A DNA stretch of 10,761 nucleotides from Streptosporangiaceae bacterium (GTDB taxonomy: Bacteria > Actinomycetota > Actinomycetes > Streptosporangiales > Streptosporangiaceae): contig JASHSO010000076.1 in NCBI GenBank assembly GCA_030038715.1, positions 1-10,761 on the forward strand, given 5' to 3'. Below, one piece after another: positions 1 through 7,263 of the stretch (positions are counted from its first letter, which is position 1; every line of letters starts with the position of its first letter). A program made the position numbers and the translations under genes. A model generated the notes under the pieces. The model saw only the letters and a program-made list of their open reading frames with translations, searched no databases and was not told the origin of the DNA.

Positions 1-609
1 GTTGATCCCTTCGAGGGTGTTCTCGACGAACTGGCGGAACTGCGGCCCGTCCTCCGGCGGAAAGCCGAGCATGTTCGCGATCACCCGCATCGGGATGTGC
101 TGTGCGTAGTCGCGCGCTGCATCGACCACCTCGTTCCCGCTCATCGCGTCGATGAGCGAGTGGCACAGCGCCCTGGTGGCCGGCTCCTGCTTAGCCACCT
201 CCCGCTTGGTGAAGGCGGGCAGTAGCAACTTGCGCGCGTCGTGGTGGAATGGCGGGTCGGAGGAGATGGGCGGCGAGCCGCCAATCGGCGCGATATCGTG
301 CGGCGGCCGGAAGTTGCCCATGATGATCGAGCGTGAGGAGAAGTTCTCGCTGTCGTAGGCGATGGCCGCGACATCCTCGTAACGCACCGGCAGCCAGCCG
401 CCGCCGAACCGGTCGGTGTGGGCGATCGGACAGCGCTGACGCAGGTCGTCCTGGATCCGGTAGGGGTCCGCGGACCACTCGGGCTCGAGGTGGGAGAAGT
501 CGGTCGCCCAGTCCGCGACGGGGCCGGTGATGATCTCATTGCGGATGCCGAGTTCCTCGGCCTCGCGTGTCTCACGGAAGTCTCCGGCGAAGCGGTCATC
601 GACTGTCAT
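1..609 (-). CDS. Cytochrome P450, N-terminal 203 residues (runs off left edge)
   Basis: The reading frame is open from the ATG at 609-607 to the window edge and gives 203 residues. The sequence fits the N-terminal half of a bacterial class I cytochrome P450, a soluble haem monooxygenase. A proline-rich region at 112-120 leads into 'SDPPFHHDARKLLLPAF' (117-133). This matches the DPPxHxxxR C-helix motif, in which His122 and Arg126 would contact the haem propionates. The B-C region and the start of the E/F helices ('IPMRVIANMLGF', 172-183) are also typical. The I-helix, ExxR and haem-Cys motifs would lie outside the window, so haem binding cannot be checked. The start codon overlaps the stop of the upstream ferredoxin gene as ATGA, which indicates translational coupling and a dedicated redox partner. 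The substrate is unknown. Confidence 0.9.
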   Translation of the reverse strand, partial: MTVDDRFAGDFRETREAEELGIRNEIITGPVADWATDFSHLEPEWSADPYRIQDDLRQRCPIAHTDRFGGGWLPVRYEDVAAIAYDSENFSSRSIIMGNFRPPHDIAPIGGSPPISSDPPFHHDARKLLLPAFTKREVAKQEPATRALCHSLIDAMSGNEVVDAARDYAQHIPMRVIANMLGFPPEDGPQFRQFVENTLEGIN

Positions 610-812
610 GCCGGGTCCTCCTCGATGAGCTCGACGGCGCGCTCCGGGCAGTTGGACACCGCGAGGCGTGCCTGGTGCTCGTTGCCCCGGGGCACGGTGC
701 CGTCGCCGAGGACCTGTCCGTAGCCGTCGTCGTCGTCGCCGAAGAGAGCCGGGGCCAGGTCGTAGCACCGGCCGTGCCCCTGGCAGAGGCCGGAGTTGAT
801 CCGCACCCTCAC
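606..812 (-). CDS. [3Fe-4S]-type ferredoxin, P450 redox partner
   Basis: A 68-residue acidic protein, the normal size for the small ferredoxins that pass electrons to actinobacterial P450s. The cluster ligands are visible as Cys10, Cys16 and Cys55 (followed by Pro56). His13 occupies the middle position (C-x2-H-x2-C), where a [4Fe-4S] protein would have a fourth Cys. This predicts a [3Fe-4S] or otherwise unusual cluster. The GTG start at 812 is chosen because GGAG lies 7 nt upstream (820-823) and homology begins at 'MRVRINSG'. The frame is open further upstream to 911, but that stretch is not ferredoxin-like and contains the likely promoter. Its stop overlaps the P450 ATG, so the two are probably co-translated. 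The ferredoxin gene precedes the P450 here; the opposite order is also common in actinomycetes. Confidence 0.92.
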   Translation of the reverse strand: MRVRINSGLCQGHGRCYDLAPALFGDDDDGYGQVLGDGTVPRGNEHQARLAVSNCPERAVELIEEDPA

Positions 813-855
813 CGCGATGCTCCAGCAGGTGCCATAACTGGGCCCATGGAACAGA

Positions 856-884
856 ATTAAAAGAACGTTCATCCGTTTCGTCAA
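856..884 (-). promoter_or_regulatory. Promoter of the ferredoxin-P450 operon
   Basis: On the minus strand TTGACG (884-879) and TTTAAT (861-856) are separated by exactly 17 nt. This is a near-consensus sigma70-type promoter and stands out in otherwise GC-rich DNA. Transcription would begin near 849, giving a leader of about 37 nt that carries the GGAG ribosome site of the ferredoxin gene. The spacer contains the perfect 8-bp palindrome GAACGTTC. Confidence 0.65.
863..870. promoter_or_regulatory. Palindrome GAACGTTC, candidate operator
   Basis: A perfect 8-bp palindrome lies between the -35 and -10 elements of the ferredoxin-P450 promoter, where a bound dimeric repressor would block RNA polymerase. 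TetR-family regulators often control P450 operons from such sites. No regulator gene is visible in the window, and an 8-bp palindrome can arise by chance. Confidence 0.3.
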
Positions 885-954
885 GGACGAGCGCCCGGCG
901 CGACCCGCCACAGCCAGAGCGCACGGTCTGAGGCCCGCGCCAGGGTAAGTGTCA

Positions 955-960
955 GATACT
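955..960 (+). promoter_or_regulatory. Candidate -10 element of murA (leaderless start)
   Basis: GATACT lies 7 nt before the murA ATG at 968, the spacing expected if transcription starts at the first base of the start codon. Only part of the -10 consensus is matched (A2 and final T kept) and no clear -35 is seen. There is no good Shine-Dalgarno sequence before the ATG. Confidence 0.3.
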
Positions 961-967
961 GGACCCC

Positions 968-2275
968 ATGACGACGATGGCGGTTCGCGGCGGTCGGCCG
1001 CTCGAGGGCACGGTCGCGGTGCGCGGGGCGAAGAACCTGGTCTCCAAGGCGATGGTCGCGGCCCTGCTAGGCCGGACCCCGAGCAGGCTGCGCAACGTGC
1101 CGGATGTCAGCGACGTCGGCATCGTGTCGAGCCTGCTCACCCTGCACGGCGTCACGGTCCGGCCCGGCGATGAACGTGGTGAGATCGTGATGGATCCCGC
1201 CGGCGTAGAGCGCGCGGACGTGGCCGACATCAACGCGCACGCCGGGTCCAGCAGAGTTCCGATCCTGCTGTGCGGTCCACTGCTGCACAGGCTGGGCCGC
1301 GCGTTCATCCCTGACCTGGGCGGCTGCCGTATCGGTGACCGGCCGATCGACTTCCACCTGGACGCGCTGCGCGGTTTCGGGGCGGTCGTGGACAAGGAGC
1401 CCGACGGCCTGCACATCACCGCGCCTACCGGGCTGAAGGGCATGAAGCTGTCGCTGCCGTATCCGAGCGTCGGTGCGACGGAGCAGACGCTGCTGACCGC
1501 GGTCTGCGCCGAGGGAGTCACCGAGCTCAGCAACGCGGCGGTCGAGCCGGAGATCATGGACCTCATCGCGATCCTGCAGAAGATGGGCGCGATCATCGAG
1601 GTGCATACCGACCGGGTCATCCGGGTGACCGGCGTGCCCGCGCTGTCCGGCTATACCCACCGAGCCCTGCCGGACCGGATCGAGGCAGCGTCCTGGGCGT
1701 GCGCAGCACTGGCCACTGGCGGCCACGTGACGGTGGATGGGGCGCGGCAGGCGGACATGATGACGTTCCTCAACGTGTTCCGCCGGGTCGGCGGCGAGTT
1801 CGCGGTGGCCGACAGTGGGATCACGTTCTGGCATCCGGGCGGTCAGCTCAGCTCGATCGCCCTGGAGACGCACGTTCATCCGGGCTTCATGACCGACTGG
1901 CAACAGCCGCTCGCGGTCGCCCTGACCCAGGCGTCGGGACTGTCGATCCTGCACGAGACCGTGTACGAGAACCGGTTCGGTTTCGCCGGCGCGCTGACGT
2001 CCATGGGCGCCACGATCCAGCTGTACCGGGAATGCCTGGGTGGCCTGCCCTGCCGCTTCGGCCAGCGCAATTTCGTCCACTCCGCGGTGCTCTCCGGCCC
2101 GAGCAAGCTGTACGCGGCCGACCTGGAGATCCCTGACCTGCGCGGCGGTTTCTCTTACCTCATCGCGGCGCTCGCCGCGCAGGGCACCTCCACGGTCCGG
2201 GGCATCGACATCATCAAGCGGGGTTACGAGAACTTCGAGAGCAAGCTGGCCGGGCTCGGCGCCGACGTCAGCTGA
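968..2275 (+). CDS. murA: UDP-N-acetylglucosamine 1-carboxyvinyltransferase (MurA)
   Basis: A 435-residue cytosolic enzyme that transfers enolpyruvate from PEP to UDP-GlcNAc, the first committed step of peptidoglycan synthesis. It has the EPSP-synthase-like inside-out barrel fold. Visible family marks are Lys22-Asn23 near the N-terminus, the catalytic loop 'DLGGCRIGDRPIDFH' with Cys120 (equivalent to E. coli Cys115), 'PSVGATEQ' (166-173), 'LPDRIEAASW' (234-243), 'PGFMTDWQQP' (305-314) with Asp310 equivalent to the general base Asp305, and 'DLRGGFS' with Arg392. All key residues are present and the length is close to the family's usual 420-450. Because the Cys is retained (not Asp), the enzyme should be fosfomycin-sensitive. 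A second ATG lies at 977, but 968 is preferred from the -10-like hexamer spacing. It is a stand-alone unit between a divergent P450 operon and a convergent gene. Confidence 0.97.
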   Translation: MTTMAVRGGRPLEGTVAVRGAKNLVSKAMVAALLGRTPSRLRNVPDVSDVGIVSSLLTLHGVTVRPGDERGEIVMDPAGVERADVADINAHAGSSRVPILLCGPLLHRLGRAFIPDLGGCRIGDRPIDFHLDALRGFGAVVDKEPDGLHITAPTGLKGMKLSLPYPSVGATEQTLLTAVCAEGVTELSNAAVEPEIMDLIAILQKMGAIIEVHTDRVIRVTGVPALSGYTHRALPDRIEAASWACAALATGGHVTVDGARQADMMTFLNVFRRVGGEFAVADSGITFWHPGGQLSSIALETHVHPGFMTDWQQPLAVALTQASGLSILHETVYENRFGFAGALTSMGATIQLYRECLGGLPCRFGQRNFVHSAVLSGPSKLYAADLEIPDLRGGFSYLIAALAAQGTSTVRGIDIIKRGYENFESKLAGLGADVS

Positions 2276-2284
2276 CGAGCGCGC

Positions 2285-2300
2285 GGCCGCATCTGCGGCC
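2285..2300. terminator. Hairpin between convergent murA and the NTase-LOG gene
   Basis: GGCCGC (2285-2290) and GCGGCC (2295-2300) form a perfect 6-bp all-G/C stem with loop ATCT. It lies in the 30-bp gap between two converging genes, so it probably serves both directions. There is no T tract, as is common for actinomycete terminators. Confidence 0.5.
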
Positions 2301-2305
2301 TGGGA

Positions 2306-3730
2306 TCAGCTCGCTCGCAGCAGGCGCACCAGTTCCTCCGGGCAGTCGGCCCGGAGTAGGCCGGGCACACTGCCTGCTGGCACGAGCCCGTCCTGCGCCA
2401 GCGCGTCCAGGAGCCCCTCCAGTCGGTCCCAGAATCCTGCCACGTCGAGCAGCACGATCGGCTTAGCGTGCAGGCCGAGCTGACGCCAGGTCAGGACCTC
2501 GAACAGCTCGTCGAGCGTGCCGAGCCCGCCCGGCAGCGCCACGAACCCGTCAGCTAGCTCAGCCATCCGGGCCTTACGCTCGTGCATCGAGCCAACAACT
2601 TCGAGCCTGGACAGGCCACTATGCGGGACCTCCGCGGGGAAAAGAGAGCCGGGAATGACTCCGATCACCTCTCCCCCGCCGTCCAGGGCGGCGTTGGCCA
2701 GCACGCCCATCAGGCCGACGCTCGCGCCGCCATAGACCAGGCCGATTCCGGCGCGCGCAAGGCAGCGGCCGACCTCGGCCGCAGCGGCTGCGTAGTCCGG
2801 CCGCCGGATCGGCGAACTGCCGCAGAAGACCGCGACCCGGATCCCCGGTCCGCCGCGCAAAGGACCCTCGCCGCCAGCGGCCACCGACCCGCGAGCGCCC
2901 GTCCAGCCGAGTTCGGACTCCTGGTAGCGAAGCACTGCGCGGTCGAGCTGGGCGGGCCACGGCACGCCTGCGTGGTCCAGGATCTGAGTCGCGGCACGGC
3001 GGAAGGCGGTAGCGGCAGCGCGCATGGCGGGCAGCACGCCGTCCCTGCTCGCCGTCGGCCCGGGCAGCCCGGCGAGGATCCGGCGCTGTTCGGCGGTGAG
3101 CTTGGCCGACCACTGCTTCACGCCCATCGGCGGCAACGGCCGGTTGGCCTCGACGTACAGCTCGTACAGCAGCTGCTGCACGGCCTGCACGCCGACGACG
3201 CCAAGCAGCCAGTCCGCTCGCGCGACCACGGCCGCCGGGAAGATCGCCTGCTGGCGGAGGAACTCCTCAGTGATCTCCAGCAGTCGGCCAGGATCGGGCC
3301 CAGCGCCGTCCGGCTGAGCGGTCGAGTGCGCAGCCGCGCCGTCCTTGTCGAGCACGAGCAGCCTGCGCCCCGGTGCTGTCGGGTGTGCCGCCCCGGCCCG
3401 TTCGGTGACCACGTCCAGCCGTAGGCAGGACGGTGTCAGGCTGTACCAGCTTCCGGGCATCCCGGGCAATTCCCTCGCCAGCACCGTCGGCGTCACCCGG
3501 CCGAGCCAGTCCCGCCAGCTCGCCGCGAACTCGTCGAACGAATCGGCCGCGACAGCCAGCACGACGTCCAGATCGGAACCGGCGTCGGCCACCCCGCGCC
3601 CAAGCGACCCGGACAGCCACATAGCCCGGATCCGGTCGTCCGCCCGTCCGGCGCGCAGCAGTCGCCCGAACAGTGCGCGGTAGCCGGCCGGCAACGGGCG
3701 CATGGCCTCGGCAGCCGTGGTTGGAAGCAT
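2306..3730 (-). CDS. Nucleotidyltransferase-LOG domain fusion protein
   Basis: A 474-residue predicted cytosolic protein with two enzyme-like halves. Residues about 15-270 are a Pol-beta-type nucleotidyltransferase: '[19 protein letters not shown]' (40-58) holds the GS pair (41-42) and metal ligands Asp53 and Asp55, and 'RLDVV' supplies the likely third carboxylate, Asp106. A helical region (about 150-270) follows, then a Gly-rich linker (about 280-296). Residues about 297-474 are a TIGR00730/LOG-type Rossmann domain, with 'FCGSS' (302-306), 'GGASVGLMG' (334-342), 'MHERKARM' (382-389) and 'PGGLGTLDE' (400-408). LOG enzymes hydrolyse nucleoside 5'-monophosphates (cytokinin-type) to base plus ribose 5-phosphate. 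Both motif sets look intact, so both halves may be active. The substrates are unknown. The ATG at 3730 is chosen because TAGGCT lies 7 nt upstream; ATG 3703 is an alternative. The same frame stays open far upstream, antisense to the next gene, but that part is not coding. Confidence 0.85.
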   Translation of the reverse strand: MLPTTAAEAMRPLPAGYRALFGRLLRAGRADDRIRAMWLSGSLGRGVADAGSDLDVVLAVAADSFDEFAASWRDWLGRVTPTVLARELPGMPGSWYSLTPSCLRLDVVTERAGAAHPTAPGRRLLVLDKDGAAAHSTAQPDGAGPDPGRLLEITEEFLRQQAIFPAAVVARADWLLGVVGVQAVQQLLYELYVEANRPLPPMGVKQWSAKLTAEQRRILAGLPGPTASRDGVLPAMRAAATAFRRAATQILDHAGVPWPAQLDRAVLRYQESELGWTGARGSVAAGGEGPLRGGPGIRVAVFCGSSPIRRPDYAAAAAEVGRCLARAGIGLVYGGASVGLMGVLANAALDGGGEVIGVIPGSLFPAEVPHSGLSRLEVVGSMHERKARMAELADGFVALPGGLGTLDELFEVLTWRQLGLHAKPIVLLDVAGFWDRLEGLLDALAQDGLVPAGSVPGLLRADCPEELVRLLRAS

Positions 3731-3737
3731 GCCTTGC

Positions 3738-3743
3738 AGCCTA
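3738..3743 (-). promoter_or_regulatory. -10 element, leaderless start of the NTase-LOG gene
   Basis: On the minus strand TAGGCT (TANNNT) ends 7 nt before the ATG at 3730. This fits transcription starting at the A of the start codon. AAGG sits too close (1 nt) to the ATG to work as a normal Shine-Dalgarno sequence. No clear -35 is seen. Confidence 0.5.
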
Positions 3744-3846
3744 ACCAGCGCGGCGGCACCCACCGGGCGCTGTCGGTGCCGTCTGGTGGCCATCCTCACA
3801 ACAGCTTCGTGCCCGTACCGGTCGGCCGGTTCCACGTTGCCCGGGC

Positions 3847-3852
3847 TACTGT
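3847..3852 (+). promoter_or_regulatory. -10 element, leaderless start of the S33 hydrolase gene
   Basis: TACTGT (TANNNT) ends 7 nt before the ATG at 3860, with no Shine-Dalgarno sequence in between. It faces away from the equivalent element of the divergent NTase-LOG gene; the two lie about 105 bp apart in a 129-bp gap. No clear -35 is seen. Confidence 0.5.
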
Positions 3853-3859
3853 CCTCAGC

Positions 3860-5143
3860 ATGGTCGCCTTCCGCCAGCCCGGAACCGTCCTGACCGACCG
3901 GAGTTTCACAGTTCCCCTCGATCACACCCGGCCGGACGGGGAGCAGATTGAGGTCTTCGCCAGGGAGGTCGTCGCGGCCGGCCGCGCCGACGACGACCTG
4001 CCGTGGCTGGTCTTCCTGCAGGGAGGTCCTGGCTTCGGCGCGCAGCGGCCGGTCGGCCGCGAAGCATGGCTCGACCGGGCCCTGCGTGACTACCGCGTGC
4101 TGCTGCTCGACCAGCGCGGCACCGGCAGGTCGACGCCGGCCAACCGGCTGACGCTGGCCGGGTTCGCAGCTGCCGAGGCGCAAGCCGACTACCTCGCGCA
4201 CTTCCGCGCAGACGCCATCGTGGCGGACGCGGAGTTGATCCGGCGGCAGCTGACCCACGGCGCGCCATGGAGTGTGCTCGGCCAGAGCTTCGGCGGGTTC
4301 TGCACCGTTAGCTACCTGTCGTTTGCGCCGGGCGGCATCCGTGCGGCGTTCATTACCGGTGGCCTGCCCGGGCTGACCGCCACGGCCGACGAGGTATACC
4401 GGCTGACCTACGCCCGCGTTGCTGCCAAGAACCGGGCACACTACCGGCGCTATCCGCAGGACGTGGAGCAAGCCAGACGGGTGGCCGCGAAGCTTTCCAG
4501 GCAGCCTGCCGAGCTGCCCGGCGGCGGCCTGCTCACAGTGCAGCGCTTCCAGTCGCTCGGCCAGGTACTCGGCTCGTCCGCCGGCAGCCACCAGCTGCAC
4601 TACATGCTGGAAAACCCGTTCGCCGGCCGGGAGTTCAACGACGACTTCTTGCACGCGGTGCAGGCACACCTGACGTTCGCTGCCGCGCCGCTTTACGCAT
4701 TGCTGCACGAGCAGTGCTATGCGCAGGGCGCTGCGACTGCGTGGTCGGCTCAGCGGGTCCGGGCCGAGTTCGGTGAGTTCGACCCGGCGGTCGCGCTGGA
4801 CGGGGACGAGCCGCTGCTGTTTACCGGAGAGATGATCTATCCGTGGATGTTTGAGCACGACCCCGTGCTGCAACCGATCGCCCGAGCGGCAGAGCTGCTG
4901 GCGCAGCGAGCCGACTGGCCGCCGCTGTACGACCCGGCCCGGCTCGCCCGGAATGACGTATCGGTCGCCGCGGCCATCTACTTCGACGACATGTACGTGC
5001 CGCGCGAGCTGTCGGTGCCGACCGCTGAGGCCATTCGCGGCTTGCAGGCGTGGGTGACCAGCGAGTACGAGCACGACGGCCTGCGAGTTAGCAACGGCAT
5101 CGTGCTCGACCGGCTCATCGCGATGACCCGTGGCGAAGCGTGA
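3860..5143 (+). CDS. Alpha/beta-hydrolase, S33 proline iminopeptidase-like
   Basis: A 427-residue predicted cytosolic serine peptidase that would release N-terminal residues (classically proline) from short peptides. '[10 protein letters not shown]' (51-60) matches the GGPG oxyanion element that follows the first strands, with Gln where many relatives have His. '[13 protein letters not shown]' (81-93) is the DQRGxGxS signature of the family. 'LGQSFGG' (140-146) is the nucleophile elbow with Ser143. The remaining triad is probably Asp376 or Asp377 in 'YFDDMYV' and His405 in 'EHDGLR'. A long helical cap lies between about 175 and 350. No signal peptide is seen. The frame is open upstream to 3734, but homology begins with '[13 protein letters not shown]', and the ATG at 3860 has a -10-like hexamer 7 nt before it. 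The true substrate could be another small peptide or ester. Confidence 0.9.
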   Translation: MVAFRQPGTVLTDRSFTVPLDHTRPDGEQIEVFAREVVAAGRADDDLPWLVFLQGGPGFGAQRPVGREAWLDRALRDYRVLLLDQRGTGRSTPANRLTLAGFAAAEAQADYLAHFRADAIVADAELIRRQLTHGAPWSVLGQSFGGFCTVSYLSFAPGGIRAAFITGGLPGLTATADEVYRLTYARVAAKNRAHYRRYPQDVEQARRVAAKLSRQPAELPGGGLLTVQRFQSLGQVLGSSAGSHQLHYMLENPFAGREFNDDFLHAVQAHLTFAAAPLYALLHEQCYAQGAATAWSAQRVRAEFGEFDPAVALDGDEPLLFTGEMIYPWMFEHDPVLQPIARAAELLAQRADWPPLYDPARLARNDVSVAAAIYFDDMYVPRELSVPTAEAIRGLQAWVTSEYEHDGLRVSNGIVLDRLIAMTRGEA

Positions 5144-5178
5144 GGCGTCCGTCCGGGCACCACCTGGCGGCAACCGCG

Positions 5179-5192
5179 GGCGCTCCAGCGCC
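5179..5192 (+). other. Small hairpin just before the lipoprotein start
   Basis: GGCGCT (5179-5184) and AGCGCC (5187-5192) are a perfect inverted repeat with 2 nt between the arms (5 bp with a 4-nt loop in RNA). It sits in the 54-bp gap after the hydrolase stop and ends 5 nt before the GTG start of the lipoprotein gene. It could reduce read-through or hide the ribosome-binding region. No Shine-Dalgarno sequence is visible here. Confidence 0.3.
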
Positions 5193-5197
5193 GTCAC

Positions 5198-6604
5198 GTG
5201 AATATGCGGAGAACTCTGGTACTTCTAGCCGCGCTGGTCTGCTCGGTGACAGCGTGCGGAACGACGCAAGCATCACCAGACAGCTCGGTGGCGGCCAACC
5301 ATTCCGGGCCGCCGCCGGCGCATGCCGCCTTGCCAAGCTGCCAGACTCCCGCCCGGCCGAGGCTCTCCGCGCGCGAGCCAGCCATGCCCCGCGTCGGAGC
5401 TGCGGCTTTCGCCGGGCAGGGCGAACTCGCGTTCGTATCGGCGAGCCGTCTGTACCTGCTGGACGGCACGAGTTCTGGCCGGCCAGCCAGACTACATCGC
5501 GTGTCCGCACCCACCGGTGCCGTGGCGCCTGCCTTCTCTCACGACGGGCGGTGGCTGGCCTTCCTCGTCGCGCCGCGGCAACCGTACCCGGTGGTGTCCG
5601 ACCAGATGGGGACGCTGTGGCTGGCACGAGCCGACGGCGCTGACGCGCGGCCGGTGCTGGCAAACGCCGGCCCGTTCTCCTGGTCGCCGACCAGTGACGT
5701 GCTGGCCGCGACCGTCTACACCCCGGCCGGGCGGGCCGGGCTGTGCGAGCTTGGGCCGAGCACCGCGCCACGACTCGTACCAGGGGCTGGCGGCCAGGCC
5801 CAATGGTCACCGGACGGCCGCGAACTGGCGTTCGCTGGCATGGCAGGCAGCCCGCCCGGACACTTCACCGGGCTGCTCGAGACGATTCCGGCGACTGGCG
5901 GCAAGCCGACAATCCTTTACCGATCCGCGGAGAATGGGCTGGTCCTGTTGGGCTGGTGGCCTGACGGCCGCGGTTTGCTTGGCTGGCTGGACGAGCAGGA
6001 CTCTGCCTCGATCGCTGCCGACGGCCTACCGCTGATATCCGTGCCGCTGTCCGGCAGGCACACTGCGAAGCTGGGCAGGACGCTCGTTCACCCTTCGTTC
6101 GTCTCTGCCAGCCCCTCCTTGCGCATCGTCGCGGTCGCGGCAGGCGGCGGCCGGGAGCTCTGGGACGACAAGACGATCCTGCTCTGCTACCTCACTGGCG
6201 GCTGCATGCCGTTCCCTGGCGGCGTTCCGGGCCCGACCAACCTCGACCCGGCCCTGGCGCCCGACGGCCTGACAATGGCATTCGTGCACGGAGCGGGCAG
6301 CGGTCTCCCCAGCAACTTCACCCAGGCATCACTCCGCGCCTGGTACGCGACGCGCCAGCTCTGGGTCTACTCCCTCACTGGCGGCAACCCAGGAGTGCTG
6401 AAAGCCGCTGGGACCTTCGCCGCTGACCCGACCTGGTCGGCAAACAGCCAACAGCTGCTATATGTCCGCAACGACGGCCTGTGGCTGATCAACATTGGCG
6501 GGGGCAGCCCGGCACGTATTGTGCCGAGCCTGTTCCGCGGCGCCTGGCCGAACTACTTCTACTACGTGGACTGGCCTGATCAGTTCGCCTGGTTCAGCGG
6601 CTGA
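5198..6604 (+). CDS. Predicted lipoprotein with TolB/PD40-like beta-propeller
   Basis: A 468-residue protein, probably anchored to the outer face of the membrane. The N-terminus has Arg4-Arg5, a hydrophobic stretch (7-17) and the lipobox 'VTAC' with Cys20 as the lipid-modified residue, followed by a Ser/Pro/Ala-rich linker (about 25-65). The rest carries repeated 'xWSPDGRxLAF'-like units of TolB/PD40 propeller blades: about 112-122, 160-171, 202-213, 251-264, 303-313, 351-363 and 411-423. Seven units suggest one closed seven-bladed propeller, usually a protein-binding scaffold. GTG 5198 or ATG 5204 could be the start; both keep the signal peptide, and neither has a clear Shine-Dalgarno sequence. 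The 54-bp gap allows co-transcription with the hydrolase gene. The ligand or partner is unknown. Confidence 0.85.
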   Translation: MNMRRTLVLLAALVCSVTACGTTQASPDSSVAANHSGPPPAHAALPSCQTPARPRLSAREPAMPRVGAAAFAGQGELAFVSASRLYLLDGTSSGRPARLHRVSAPTGAVAPAFSHDGRWLAFLVAPRQPYPVVSDQMGTLWLARADGADARPVLANAGPFSWSPTSDVLAATVYTPAGRAGLCELGPSTAPRLVPGAGGQAQWSPDGRELAFAGMAGSPPGHFTGLLETIPATGGKPTILYRSAENGLVLLGWWPDGRGLLGWLDEQDSASIAADGLPLISVPLSGRHTAKLGRTLVHPSFVSASPSLRIVAVAAGGGRELWDDKTILLCYLTGGCMPFPGGVPGPTNLDPALAPDGLTMAFVHGAGSGLPSNFTQASLRAWYATRQLWVYSLTGGNPGVLKAAGTFAADPTWSANSQQLLYVRNDGLWLINIGGGSPARIVPSLFRGAWPNYFYYVDWPDQFAWFSG

Positions 6605-6619
6605 GAAGAGCCTTGCCGC

Positions 6620-7189
6620 CTACTCCCACCTTGGCCGCGCGCCTGCCGGCAGCGGCACGGCGAAAGAATTCAGCAGGTAGGAGATCAGCGTGTAGTAGCC
6701 GCACAAGCAGACCAACTCCACCATCCCCGCATCGCCCAGCACTCGGTGTGCAGCATCGTAGGATTCGGCGCTCAGCTGCCCGGTGCGGGCCAGCTCCGCG
6801 GCCACCGCGTGGACGGCACGCTCGTCGCCGGCGGTGAACTCCGGCTCCTCCCCCCGCCCGATCGCATCGACCTGTTCGGCTGCGACGCCGTGCTCGCGCG
6901 CCATCGGAGCGTGCGCCCACCACTCGAACTCGGCCCTCCAGTGCGCGGCGACGGTGACGATGGCGACCTCGGCGAGCCTGCGCTCGATCGAGGTGCCGAA
7001 CCGCAGCACAGCGCCCAGCGAGGTGAGCTGCCTGCCGACATCCGGGGCATGCAGGAAGGCGTTGAACGGGCCAGACAGCCCGCCTTGGTCGGACAGCACC
7101 TGGCTGCCGCGGGTGCCGACGATGCTGTCCCACACATCCTGCGACTCGGGGGCCAAGTCATCGCGGCCAAGAATACGAAGACGACTCAT
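6620..7189 (-). CDS. Carboxymuconolactone decarboxylase (CMD) family protein
   Basis: A 189-residue all-helical protein of the CMD/AhpD-like fold. The core is 'RLAEVAIVTVAAHWRAEFEWWAHAPMA' split across 71-97, with conserved Glu74, His83, Glu87 and His93. The C-terminal 'YYTLISYLLNSFAVPLPAG' (165-183, shown in part) is also typical. The AhpD-type CxxC redox pair is absent from the core; Cys161 and Cys163 lie later and are not spaced that way. It is therefore unlikely to be an alkylhydroperoxidase and more like the single-domain CMD proteins of unknown substrate. Start 7189 has TAGTGT 6 nt upstream and no Shine-Dalgarno sequence. Its stop is only 15 bp from the stop of the converging lipoprotein gene. 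It is divergent from an MFS exporter, so shared regulation is possible. Confidence 0.88.
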   Translation of the reverse strand: MSRLRILGRDDLAPESQDVWDSIVGTRGSQVLSDQGGLSGPFNAFLHAPDVGRQLTSLGAVLRFGTSIERRLAEVAIVTVAAHWRAEFEWWAHAPMAREHGVAAEQVDAIGRGEEPEFTAGDERAVHAVAAELARTGQLSAESYDAAHRVLGDAGMVELVCLCGYYTLISYLLNSFAVPLPAGARPRWE

Positions 7190-7195
7190 AGCAGG

Positions 7196-7201
7196 ACACT
7201 A
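7196..7201 (-). promoter_or_regulatory. -10 element, leaderless start of the CMD gene
   Basis: On the minus strand TAGTGT (TANNNT) ends 6 nt before the ATG at 7189. No Shine-Dalgarno sequence is visible and no clear -35 is seen. Confidence 0.45.
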
Positions 7202-7263
7202 GTGCGACGCCCTGCGGGCCGGTCCTCTCGCCAGCCTGGCAGACCGCGCCTCCCAGGTAGGTA

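Noticed and set aside
813..911. Longer ferredoxin start at GTG 911
   Set aside because: The extra 33 residues are not ferredoxin-like and overlap a near-consensus promoter; GTG 812 has GGAG at 7 nt.
952..2106. Long open frames of 222 and 337 codons on the minus strand across murA
   Set aside because: The plus-strand frame is an intact MurA with all motifs; the antisense frames have no domain and typical shadow composition.
3734..3859. Longer start of the S33 hydrolase at 3734
   Set aside because: It would overlap the promoter of the divergent gene, adds 42 residues with no homology, and the ATG at 3860 has a TANNNT at 7 nt.
3731..5197. Upstream continuation of the NTase-LOG reading frame, about 490 further codons with no stop
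   Set aside because: It lies antisense to the S33 hydrolase gene, has no recognisable domain, is Arg/Gly/Pro-rich as expected of a GC-rich shadow frame, and a good leaderless promoter precedes the ATG at 3730.
5115..5904. Open frames on the minus strand across the lipoprotein gene (up to 231 codons)
   Set aside because: The lipoprotein has a lipobox and regular propeller repeats; the antisense frames are Arg-rich and featureless.
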